Shown piece after piece: positions 7,618 through 14,570 of a DNA stretch of 15,943 bases; the stretch's first letter is position 1; each line of letters starts with the position of its first letter. The position numbers and the translations under genes were made by a program. The DNA lies in contig JBFWNZ010000052.1 in the NCBI GenBank assembly GCA_050250795.1, positions 1-15,943 of the forward strand, given 5' to 3'. This DNA is from JBFWNZ01 sp050250795. Its GTDB lineage: Bacteria; Pseudomonadota; Alphaproteobacteria; UBA8366. The notes beneath the pieces were generated by a model. That model searched no databases and had not been told where the DNA came from. It was given only the letters and a program-made list of their open reading frames with translations.

Positions 7618-8685
7618 ATGGTAAGGCGGACTCGCAATACGCAGGTCAAGGCGCCCGTCGGATCGAAAGGTCCGGCGGGCGCTGCCTTGCGGGTATTGCG
7701 GTCGCTTCCGGCGGTGGCGGTTCTCGTCGCGATGTGCGCGGCGGTGCCGCATCTTGCCGTGGCACAGGACAGCGATCTCGCTCGCGAGATCGAGCGGCTT
7801 CGCCGCGATGTCGCGGATCTTCAGCGGCAGGCCTATAGCGGCGGCGGGGCAGCCTCCGGCGTCGGGTCCGAGCCGATGAACGCGGACGCTGCGACCCGGC
7901 TCCAACTGCAGATGCAGACGGTTCAGAATCAGCTTCGCGATCTGACGGGGCGGCTGGAGCGCATGGAGTTCGAGAATCGTTCGAACAAGGAACGTCTCGA
8001 ACGCCTGTCCGGCGATATCGACATGCGCCTGCGTACGCTTGAGCAGGGCGGTGCCGGCGACATGGGAATGGTGCCTGCTCCGGGGGCGAGTGCCGGTGCA
8101 TCCGTTCCGGCATCGGGCGCGTCCTCGCCGGTTCCTCCGGCGGAATCGCCGGCTCAGGCCACGGGAACGCCTGCCGGTCTGGCGCCCGGTCAGCGTCTCA
8201 TGGGCACGCTGACCAGCGGCGGGTCCTCGACACAGACATCCGCGCCGGCGCAGCAACCGCCCGCGACGGCCAAGACCCAGCAGGCTGCCTTGCCCAAGGG
8301 CGATCCGAACGAGCAGTATCAATATGCCTATGGGCTGCTTCAGCAGCGGGATTTCGAGGGGGCCGAGCGGTCGCTTCAGGCCTTTATCACGGCCAATCCC
8401 ACCCATCAGCTGACCGGCAACGCCATGTACTGGCTGGGCGAAACCTATTACATCCGCAAGAACTATGCGGAGGCGGCCCGCGTGTTTCTGGACGGCTACC
8501 AGAAGTTCCCGAAAGGCAACAAGGCCCCCGACAATCTTCTCAAGCTTGGCATGTCGCTCGCGGCCGTCGGCGAGAAAGAGCCGGCCTGCCAAGCCTATAA
8601 GCGGCTTGTGACCACCTTCCCCGAGGGTAACCAGCGGATCGTGGGCTTCGCGAAATCCGAGATCACCCAACTCGGCTGCAAATAA
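7618..8685 (+). CDS. cpoB: Cell division coordinator CpoB / Tol-Pal-associated YbgF
   Basis: CpoB is a periplasmic TolA-binding protein that coordinates peptidoglycan synthesis with outer-membrane constriction. The 355-residue product has a signal region (hydrophobic LPAVAVLVAMCAAVP, probable cleavage after AVA at 49), two trimerising coiled-coil stretches (about 52-72 and 93-140), a long Ala/Pro/Ser/Gly linker (about 145-225), and a C-terminal TPR domain (about 230-355) with EQYQYAYGLLQQRDFEGAERSL, GNAMYWLGETYYIRKNYAEAA and APDNLLKLGMSLAAVGEK. The ATG at 7618 gives an unusually long basic leader of about 29 residues before the hydrophobic core and has only GGGA two bases upstream; in-frame TTG codons at 7687 and 7696 would give a normal signal peptide. 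The start is therefore uncertain. Confidence 0.92.
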   Translation: MVRRTRNTQVKAPVGSKGPAGAALRVLRSLPAVAVLVAMCAAVPHLAVAQDSDLAREIERLRRDVADLQRQAYSGGGAASGVGSEPMNADAATRLQLQMQTVQNQLRDLTGRLERMEFENRSNKERLERLSGDIDMRLRTLEQGGAGDMGMVPAPGASAGASVPASGASSPVPPAESPAQATGTPAGLAPGQRLMGTLTSGGSSTQTSAPAQQPPATAKTQQAALPKGDPNEQYQYAYGLLQQRDFEGAERSLQAFITANPTHQLTGNAMYWLGETYYIRKNYAEAARVFLDGYQKFPKGNKAPDNLLKLGMSLAAVGEKEPACQAYKRLVTTFPEGNQRIVGFAKSEITQLGCK

Positions 8686-8690
8686 TTCCG

Positions 8691-10016
8691 ATGTCTGCGT
8701 CGGCGCCTGTCGAGCCCGACGAGTTCGAATCCTTGATGGCCGAGTGCGCACCGTTCGAGGTGCAGCCGCATGTCGCCGTGGCCTGTTCCGGCGGCGCGGA
8801 CAGCATGGCATTGACCCTGCTCATTGCCGGCTGGGCGGCGGCGCGAAACGGGCTCGCCACGGCTTTGGTCGTGGATCACGGGTTGCGTGCGGAGTCCGCC
8901 ACCGAAGCCGGCGAGGTCGTGCGCTGGCTCTCGGCACGCGGGATCGCGGCGGTTTGCCTGAGCCGGGGTGCAGCCCCGCTCCGGGGCAACACGCATGCCG
9001 CGGCCCGCGATCTCCGCTATCGCCTGATGGGCGAGTGGTGTCGCAAGGCTGGCGTTCTGCATCTCGCGCTTGGGCATCACCGCGAGGATCAGGCGGAAAC
9101 CCTGCTTGCGCGGCTGGTGCGCGGTAGCGGGATCGACGGCCTGGCGGCAATGGCGCCGGTGCAGCATGCCGCGTGGGGGCGCCTGGTCCGGCCGCTTCTG
9201 TTCGTCCCAGCGGCACGTCTTCGGGCGACGCTGGCGGCCGCTGGGCAGGTTCATGTGGAAGACCCCAGCAACCGCGATCCCAGGTTCCAGCGGACGCGCC
9301 TGCGTGCGCTGATCGCGGAAATGGGTGAGCAGGGGACGGCCCGCTTGGCTGCGACGGCGCGGCGTTTGGGACGGGCCCGGGCGGACCTCGATGCTCGTAC
9401 CTGCGAATTGCTGGCTCGATCTTCAGTCCTGAAACCTGAGGGATATGCCGTGGTGTCCGACCCGGCTTTCTTTGGACCGGGAAGCGAAATCGCGTTACGG
9501 GCGCTGAGCCGCCTGCTGATCTCCATCGGGGGACGGATGCATCCGCCGCGAGAGGCGTCGCTGGAGCGGCTGGCGGTGGCTCTCATTGCCGGGGGGTCGG
9601 TTGCCGCCACGCTTGCCGGCTGCCGGGTGCTGCGTCGCCGCGGTGCCATTCTGGTCTGTCGCGAGCCGGCGGCCGTTGTGGATATCAAGCCGGCGGTGGG
9701 ACGCGTCGAATGGGACGGGCGGTTCCGGATCGATGTGGCGCATGGCGCGAACTGCGAGATTCGCCGGCTCGGACGGAACGGCTGGCTTCAATTGGCTGCG
9801 GCGGCGCCGGCGCTTCGTGCGAGCTCGGTGCCGCCGCCGGTCCGGCCCAGCCTTCCGGCGCTGTGGCGCGACGGGCGTGTGCGCTGCGTGCCGCATCTGG
9901 GGTACGTGGATATGGGCGATGCAGATTTGCCACAGGTCGCGGATATTTATTTTCGCCCCATGCGGCCTTTGGCCTCGCCGCCGTTTGCGATTGGCGGTAC
10001 GCGGCCCATATTATAG
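8691..10016 (+). CDS. tilS: tRNA(Ile)-lysidine synthetase TilS
   Basis: TilS attaches lysine to C34 of tRNA-Ile(CAU) using ATP, so that the tRNA reads AUA and accepts isoleucine; it is essential in most bacteria. The 441-residue product has the N-type ATP pyrophosphatase PP-loop SGGADS (33-38) in VAVACSGGADSMALTLL, followed by VVDHGLRAES and LALGHHREDQAETLLARLVRGSGIDGLAAM, both hallmark TilS motifs, then RTRLRALI. The C-terminal half is less conserved, as usual for alphaproteobacteria. The ATG lies five bases after the cpoB stop, without a clear Shine-Dalgarno, so coupling to cpoB translation is likely. The last codons (ATA TTA TAG) double as the possible -10 element of an ftsH promoter. Confidence 0.95.
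   Translation: MSASAPVEPDEFESLMAECAPFEVQPHVAVACSGGADSMALTLLIAGWAAARNGLATALVVDHGLRAESATEAGEVVRWLSARGIAAVCLSRGAAPLRGNTHAAARDLRYRLMGEWCRKAGVLHLALGHHREDQAETLLARLVRGSGIDGLAAMAPVQHAAWGRLVRPLLFVPAARLRATLAAAGQVHVEDPSNRDPRFQRTRLRALIAEMGEQGTARLAATARRLGRARADLDARTCELLARSSVLKPEGYAVVSDPAFFGPGSEIALRALSRLLISIGGRMHPPREASLERLAVALIAGGSVAATLAGCRVLRRRGAILVCREPAAVVDIKPAVGRVEWDGRFRIDVAHGANCEIRRLGRNGWLQLAAAAPALRASSVPPPVRPSLPALWRDGRVRCVPHLGYVDMGDADLPQVADIYFRPMRPLASPPFAIGGTRPIL
9985..10014 (+). promoter_or_regulatory. Putative ftsH promoter, housekeeping or heat-shock type
   Basis: TTGCGA (9985-9990), an 18-base spacer and TATTAT (10009-10014) resemble a sigma-70 promoter (four and five of six consensus bases). The same bases can be read as a sigma-32 promoter: TTGCGA, 13 bases, then GCCCATAT (10004-10011), which fits the known -10 pattern CCCCATNT in all but the first base. 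ftsH is heat-inducible in several bacteria, so either reading makes sense. It overlaps the tilS stop. Confidence 0.4.
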
Positions 10017-10061
10017 CTGTCGGCGCAACGTCACCCATCGGTGGCGTGCCCGCCTGTGTAT

Positions 10062-10068
10062 GGCGAGG
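10062..10068 (+). promoter_or_regulatory. Shine-Dalgarno GGCGAGG selecting the GTG start of ftsH
   Basis: GGCGAGG lies 8 bases before GTG 10077. The frame is also open from another GTG at 10041, but that adds residues rich in Pro and Cys that precede the usual FtsH N-terminus and has no good ribosome binding site. Confidence 0.6.
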
Positions 10069-10076
10069 TTCCGCAA

Positions 10077-11993
10077 GTGAATCCATTCGGCAAGAATTTG
10101 GCTCTCTGGATCATCGTGATCATCCTGCTGGTCGGGATGTTCAACCTGTTCCAGGGGTCGTCCGGACGGTCGGTGCAGACCGAGGTGCCCTATTCCCGTT
10201 TCGTGAGCGAAGTGGACAGCGGCACGGTCTCCGACGTCACCATCCAGGGTCGCAAGGTCACCGGACATTACAAGAACGGTGCGGGCGTCTTCACGGTCTA
10301 TGCGCCCGAAGACCCGACCCTCGTCGACAAGCTGATCAAGGCCGGCGTCACCGTAACGGCCAAGCAGCCGGACGATGGCATGCCGACCTTCTTCTCGATC
10401 CTCATCAGCTGGTTCCCGATGCTGCTGCTGATCGGTGTGTGGATTTTCTTCATGCGCCAGATGCAGTCCGGCGGTGGCCGGGCGATGGGCTTCGGCAAGT
10501 CGCGGGCACGCCTGCTCACCGAGAAGACCGGGCGCGTCACCTTCGAGGACGTCGCCGGAATCGACGAGGCCAAGCAGGAACTGGAGGAGATTGTCGAGTT
10601 TTTGAAGGACCCGCAGAAGTTCCAGCGCCTGGGCGGCCGAATCCCGAAGGGCGTGCTGCTGGTGGGCCCTCCGGGGACCGGTAAGACCCTGCTCGCGCGC
10701 GCCATCGCGGGTGAGGCGAATGTGCCCTTCTTCACGATCTCGGGCTCCGAATTCGTGGAGATGTTCGTGGGCGTCGGCGCCAGCCGTGTGCGCGACATGT
10801 TCGAGCAGGCAAAAAAGAATGCGCCCTGCATCGTCTTCATCGACGAAATCGACGCCGTCGGCCGGCATCGCGGCGCGGGCCTGGGCGGCGGAAACGACGA
10901 GCGCGAGCAGACGCTGAACCAGTTGCTGGTCGAAATGGACGGATTCGAGGCGAATGAAGGCGTGATCCTGATTTCCGCCACCAACCGTCCGGATGTGCTC
11001 GACCCCGCGCTGCTGCGTCCAGGCCGCTTCGACCGTCAGGTCGTGGTGCCGAACCCGGACGTGCTGGGCCGCGAGAAAATCCTCAAGGTGCATCTGCGCA
11101 AGGTGCCGCTGTCGCCGAATGTCGATCCGCGGATCATCGCGCGCGGCACGCCCGGCTTCTCCGGCGCCGATCTTGCCAATCTGGTGAACGAGGCCGCCCT
11201 GCTGGCCGCGCGCAAGAACCGGCGCGTGGTGTCCATGCAGGAACTGGAAGAGGCGAAGGACAAGGTCATGATGGGGGCCGAACGGCGCTCGATGGTCATG
11301 ACCGACGAGGAGAAGAAGCTGACGGCCTATCACGAGGCGGGGCATGCCATCGCCACCATCAACATGCCGGCCTCGGATCCCATTCATAAGGCGACGATCA
11401 TCCCGCGCGGCCGTGCGCTGGGTATGGTGATGCGTCTGCCCGAGAAAGATCAGTATGCGAAGTCGCGCGATCAGCTCGAAGCCGACCTCGTGGTCGCGAT
11501 GGGCGGCCGGGTGGCGGAACTGCTGATATTCGGTCGTGAGAAGTTGACCACCGGGGCGTCGAATGACATCGCGCAAGCCACGGCGATGGCGCGCAAGATG
11601 GTTACGGAATGGGGCATGAGCGACCGCCTCGGGCCGCTGCGTTACAACGAGAACCAGGGCGAAGTATTCCTCGGCCACTCGGTGTCGCAGACCAAGAACG
11701 TGTCCGAGGCGACCGCGCAGATCATCGACGAGGAAATCCGCCGGATCGTCGATGAGGCAGAATCGGGGTGCCGTCGCGTCCTGACGGACCGGATCGACGA
11801 TCTGCACCTGATCGCAAAGGCACTGCTGGAATACGAATCGCTGACCGGTGACGAAATCCGGGCCCTATTGCGCGGTGAGTCGCTCAACCGGCCGACCGAA
11901 GATGAGCCGCCCGCGCCGAAGCCCGGCGCCCGCTCATCGGTTCCGACGACCGGACCGGTCGGGATCGGGCCGGAGCCGCAACCCGGCGCCTGA
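10077..11993 (+). CDS. ftsH: ATP-dependent zinc metalloprotease FtsH
   Basis: FtsH is the inner-membrane AAA+ protease that degrades damaged membrane proteins and short-lived regulators (in E. coli, LpxC and sigma-32). From GTG 10077 the product has 638 residues and begins NPFGKNLALW. Membrane helices at about 9-28 and 103-124 flank a periplasmic domain. The AAA domain has Walker A GPPGTGKT (197-204), Walker B with D256-E257 in CIVFIDEIDAVG, and the second region of homology ATNRPDVLDPALLRPGRFDRQV with its arginine fingers. The zinc protease domain has HEAGH (419-423) and the third ligand D497 in ASNDIAQAT, close to E. coli numbering. A Pro-rich tail (about 605-638) closes the protein. It follows tilS by 60 bases and is closed by a strong terminator. 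Confidence 0.98.
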   Translation: MNPFGKNLALWIIVIILLVGMFNLFQGSSGRSVQTEVPYSRFVSEVDSGTVSDVTIQGRKVTGHYKNGAGVFTVYAPEDPTLVDKLIKAGVTVTAKQPDDGMPTFFSILISWFPMLLLIGVWIFFMRQMQSGGGRAMGFGKSRARLLTEKTGRVTFEDVAGIDEAKQELEEIVEFLKDPQKFQRLGGRIPKGVLLVGPPGTGKTLLARAIAGEANVPFFTISGSEFVEMFVGVGASRVRDMFEQAKKNAPCIVFIDEIDAVGRHRGAGLGGGNDEREQTLNQLLVEMDGFEANEGVILISATNRPDVLDPALLRPGRFDRQVVVPNPDVLGREKILKVHLRKVPLSPNVDPRIIARGTPGFSGADLANLVNEAALLAARKNRRVVSMQELEEAKDKVMMGAERRSMVMTDEEKKLTAYHEAGHAIATINMPASDPIHKATIIPRGRALGMVMRLPEKDQYAKSRDQLEADLVVAMGGRVAELLIFGREKLTTGASNDIAQATAMARKMVTEWGMSDRLGPLRYNENQGEVFLGHSVSQTKNVSEATAQIIDEEIRRIVDEAESGCRRVLTDRIDDLHLIAKALLEYESLTGDEIRALLRGESLNRPTEDEPPAPKPGARSSVPTTGPVGIGPEPQPGA

Positions 11994-12012
11994 GTCTTGG
12001 GATGAATGCGTT

Positions 12013-13467
12013 TCAGACGGCCCGCCGTATCCACGGCGGGCCGTTTTCTTTGCGCAATATCCGCAACCGTTCGATGACGAGGCTTCCGCCCAGAACCGGC
12101 ACCGGCGCCACGCTCAGGACGTAGCGCAGCTCGAAATGCACGGCCATATACATGGCAGCCACGCCGGCATAGGCGAGCCACAGCCCGGCCAGCATCGCGG
12201 CGTCGCGGTCGGCCGGTCCGCATCGCCGCCAGCGTCCCAGGGCAAGGATGGGAGCGCCGAAGAGAAAGGCGAGAAACAGGAGAATGGACCCAAGCGCGCA
12301 GGCGGCGTGCAGCGCCAGCAGGCCCAGCCGCAAGGGCGTGGCATAGGTCCCCGGTTCGCGACGCAACTCGCGTAGCCCCGGCAGCAGCGACACTTCGGTC
12401 GCGATCTGGTGCGTCTCCGCAAAGCCGAAAGCCGGGTTGACCAGGGCCGCCACCGATTTCAGATCGAAATTTTCCAGCGTCGCGGTCAGGAACGGGCCGG
12501 GAAAGCGGCGAATGGTCTCGACATATTTGGCGGTCGCCGCATCGGCGATGGCAGGGGCGGTCATGCCGTATCGGACGTGCAATTGCCGGTTCGCGGCGAC
12601 GACCTCGGCCAGGGTGTAGCCGGATGCCGTCTCGCGAACCGCGCGGTCGAGCGGCGTATCGCCGTCGAAGGGGCGCGCGCCCTTATGGACCATTTCGAAG
12701 ACCGATTGCAGCATCACGACTTGTGCGTTGGTCGTGAGAAAGGCTTCGCCGCTGCGGGCTTCGTTCCAGGTCCGATAGGTCCAGACGATCAGTAATCCGG
12801 GCAGCAGAAATGCCACGATCATGCCGGCCCGATACAGGCGGCCGGTACGGCTGAACAGAATGGCGGCGAGCGCCAAGGGCGCCAGCGTCGCCGCCACGGC
12901 CCATCCGTTGCCGCGCAGCAGGATGAGGAGCGCGGCCACTGCGCCGATGCCGGATGCCGCGCGCAGCGGCCGCGCTGCCCCGCCAAGCAGAAGGTGTCCC
13001 AGCGTGATCGTCGCAAGAATGAAGAGGCTGGTGAACAGGCTGTCGGCGAGCAGGGCCAGATCCAGCCATACGACATGCGACAGTCCGTGGCCGATACCGG
13101 CTGCGATGGCGGCCCAGAGGGCGCCGGTGAAGCGCAGTGCGAAGCGGTACACCGCAGCGGTGGCCGTCAGGGCGAGCGCGGATTGCAGCAGGACCGTCGC
13201 GACGGCGAAGCTGCTGCCGAACAGCGCCTGGAGGATTGCCAGGACCATCGGATAGCCGATGGTCCGCGCGACCGTCACGGGCGCCATGGACCGTTCCAGC
13301 CCGGCGTCCCAAAGCCAGGAATGGTCGCTGCCCCGGATCAGCGCCGCATAGGCGAGATACTCGTGGCTGTCGGGATAGAGGCCGGGCCCGTAAGCGATCA
13401 GCCCGGCGATCCGCGCCAGGGCCGCCAGCAGCAGTATGGCCGGCAGCGCGGCCTTTGCCGCCGTCAT
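12013..13467 (-). CDS. Multi-pass membrane protein, GT-C-like glycosyltransferase (ArnT/PMT-like)
   Basis: The 484-residue product is strongly hydrophobic, with roughly ten or more predicted membrane helices and one large non-membrane loop (about 235-370). After the first helix comes an acidic loop motif, YPDSHEYLAYA (D33, E36), placed like the catalytic Asp/Glu of GT-C enzymes that use polyprenyl-phosphate sugars. Other family-like signs are LLADSLFTSLFI and, near the end, HFELRYVLSVAPVPVLGG, reminiscent of PMT/ArnT-type proteins. The start overlaps the upstream GT2 stop as ATGA, so the two are probably translated together. I infer that it transfers a sugar from a lipid carrier to an extracytoplasmic acceptor such as a glycan, lipid or protein; the acceptor cannot be told. 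A flippase or polymerase role is less likely. Confidence 0.75.
   Translation of the reverse strand: MTAAKAALPAILLLAALARIAGLIAYGPGLYPDSHEYLAYAALIRGSDHSWLWDAGLERSMAPVTVARTIGYPMVLAILQALFGSSFAVATVLLQSALALTATAAVYRFALRFTGALWAAIAAGIGHGLSHVVWLDLALLADSLFTSLFILATITLGHLLLGGAARPLRAASGIGAVAALLILLRGNGWAVAATLAPLALAAILFSRTGRLYRAGMIVAFLLPGLLIVWTYRTWNEARSGEAFLTTNAQVVMLQSVFEMVHKGARPFDGDTPLDRAVRETASGYTLAEVVAANRQLHVRYGMTAPAIADAATAKYVETIRRFPGPFLTATLENFDLKSVAALVNPAFGFAETHQIATEVSLLPGLRELRREPGTYATPLRLGLLALHAACALGSILLFLAFLFGAPILALGRWRRCGPADRDAAMLAGLWLAYAGVAAMYMAVHFELRYVLSVAPVPVLGGSLVIERLRILRKENGPPWIRRAV
12017..12050 (+). terminator. Rho-independent terminator of ftsH
   Basis: A perfect 12-bp stem, ACGGCCCGCCGT (12017-12028) with ACGGCGGGCCGT (12033-12044), and an ATCC loop are followed by TTTCTTT. 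It starts 24 bases after the ftsH stop. It lies inside the last codons of the convergent minus-strand gene, for which there is no T-run on the exit side, so it should act mainly on the ftsH transcript. Confidence 0.9.
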
Positions 13468-14447
13468 CCGGCCGCATCGGGCGGCGTGTCGCCCTCAGCG
13501 TTCCCGTAGACGCGGCGCAGGATGTAGATGGGGCGCCCCTTCACCTCGGTATAGATGCGGCCGATATACTCGCCCAGCAGCCCAAGCGTCATAAGCTGCA
13601 AACCGCCCAGGAACAGCACGACCACGATTAGCGAGGCATAGCCCGGCACGTCGCGGCCGAGGATCAGGGTCTTGGCCACGGTGAAGATCGCGTAGAGGAA
13701 GGCGAGCAGCGAGATGCCGCAGCCGACATAGGACCACAGCCTGAGCGGCATGCTGGAGAAGGAGGTGATGCCCTCCAGCGCCAGGTTCCACAGCCGCCAC
13801 CAGTTCCACTTGCTCTCGCCGGCATGGCGCGCGTCGCGCACAAAGGGGATGGTGCAGGTCCGGAACCCGACCCAGGCGAACAGCCCCTTCATGAAGCGCC
13901 GCCGCTCCGGCAATCGGCTCAGCGCCGCCAGGACGCTGCGGTCGAGCAGCCGGAAATCGCCCACATCCTCTGGGATCGGCGTGTCGGCCAGCGTGTTGTG
14001 TACGCGGTAGAACAGGCGCGCAGTTAACCGCTTCATCGGCCCGTCTGCCTGCCGGTCGGTCCGGCGGGCGAGCACGACCTCGTAACCCTCGCGCCATTTC
14101 GCGAGCATCTCGGGGATCAGTTCCGGGGGATCCTGAAGGTCGGCATCTAGCGGCACCACGGCCGCGCCGCGCGCATGGTCGAGGCCCGCGGACAACGCGG
14201 CTTCCTTGCCGAAATTCCGCGACAGGTCGACGATGCGGATCGTCGGTTCCTCTTGCTGTGCCCGGCGCAGGGTGTCGAGGGTCGAATCGGTGCTGCCGTC
14301 GTTGACGCAGACGATCTCGAACGGCTCGTCCAGCTCACGCAGTATTGGCAGGGTCCGGTTTAGAAACAGCCGGATTCCCTCTGCCTCATTGTACATCGGC
14401 ACCACCACCGACAGCAGCGGTCCGGCCATTCCTGTGCGCTCGATCAT
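13464..14447 (-). CDS. GT2 family polyprenyl-phosphate glycosyltransferase (GtrB/DPM1-like)
   Basis: The 327-residue protein has an N-terminal GT-A domain followed by two membrane helices, the layout of bacterial GtrB/ArnC-like enzymes that load a sugar on undecaprenyl phosphate. Motifs are LSVVVPMYNEAEGI, EIVCVNDGSTDSTLDTL, LSRNFGKEAALSAGLDHA and VVPLDADLQDPPELIPEM (DAD metal-binding triad), then EDVGDFRLLDR and LPERRRFMKGLFAWVGF, which are diagnostic of this subfamily. The helices are SYVGCGISLLAFLYAIFTVA and LIVVVLFLGGLQLMTLGLLG, followed by GEYIGRIYTEVKGRP. I chose the ATG at 14447 because GGGGA lies 5 bases upstream. An in-frame ATG at 14468 adds seven residues but has no Shine-Dalgarno and sits in a hairpin loop; a third at 14429 is also possible. 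The donor sugar (glucose, mannose, aminoarabinose or other) is not evident. Confidence 0.9.
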   Translation of the reverse strand: MIERTGMAGPLLSVVVPMYNEAEGIRLFLNRTLPILRELDEPFEIVCVNDGSTDSTLDTLRRAQQEEPTIRIVDLSRNFGKEAALSAGLDHARGAAVVPLDADLQDPPELIPEMLAKWREGYEVVLARRTDRQADGPMKRLTARLFYRVHNTLADTPIPEDVGDFRLLDRSVLAALSRLPERRRFMKGLFAWVGFRTCTIPFVRDARHAGESKWNWWRLWNLALEGITSFSSMPLRLWSYVGCGISLLAFLYAIFTVAKTLILGRDVPGYASLIVVVLFLGGLQLMTLGLLGEYIGRIYTEVKGRPIYILRRVYGNAEGDTPPDAAG

Positions 14448-14453
14448 GCTTTT

Positions 14454-14480
14454 CCCCGCGCGGATCATACTGCGCGCGGG
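14454..14480 (-). promoter_or_regulatory. GC-rich dyad overlapping the GT2 ribosome binding site
   Basis: On the + strand, CCCGCGCG (14455-14462) and CGCGCGGG (14473-14480) form a perfect 8-bp inverted repeat around a 10-base loop. In the minus-strand transcript the 3' arm takes up three of the four Gs of the GGGGA Shine-Dalgarno (14453-14457) of the GT2 gene, so folding would lower its translation. As DNA it could also be an operator for the divergent genes. Confidence 0.4.
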
Positions 14481-14528
14481 CGGAGGCCGAAAGCATGGGG
14501 CGCCGCGCTGGCAAGCAAGGGCGGTTTC

Positions 14529-14570
14529 ATGTTAACGCAGGGCCGGATTTGCAAAGGTCGCAGGCGATGA
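14529..14570 (+). CDS. Possible 13-codon leader ORF ahead of glmM
   Basis: ATG 14529 opens a frame encoding MLTQGRICKGRRR and stops at TGA 14568-14570, which overlaps the glmM ATG (14567) as ATGA. AAGGG (14517-14521) lies 7 bases before this ATG, a better ribosome binding site than that of most genes in the window. Five of 13 residues are basic. It could be a leader peptide coupling ribosomes onto glmM, or a chance frame. Confidence 0.3.
   Translation: MLTQGRICKGRRR

Noticed and set aside
10811..10816. A6 run in ftsH as a slippery site
   Set aside because: It falls in GCA AAA AAG AAT, encodes the conserved residues before Walker B, and no alternative frame product is apparent.
10011..11807. 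A 598-codon open frame on the minus strand opposite ftsH
   Set aside because: This is the expected shadow of a highly biased GC-rich gene; the His/Arg/Gln-rich product has no family signature, and FtsH on the other strand is certain.
14511..14534. TGGCAA-N17-TTAACG as a glmM promoter
   Set aside because: Only about three matches per hexamer; too weak to call.
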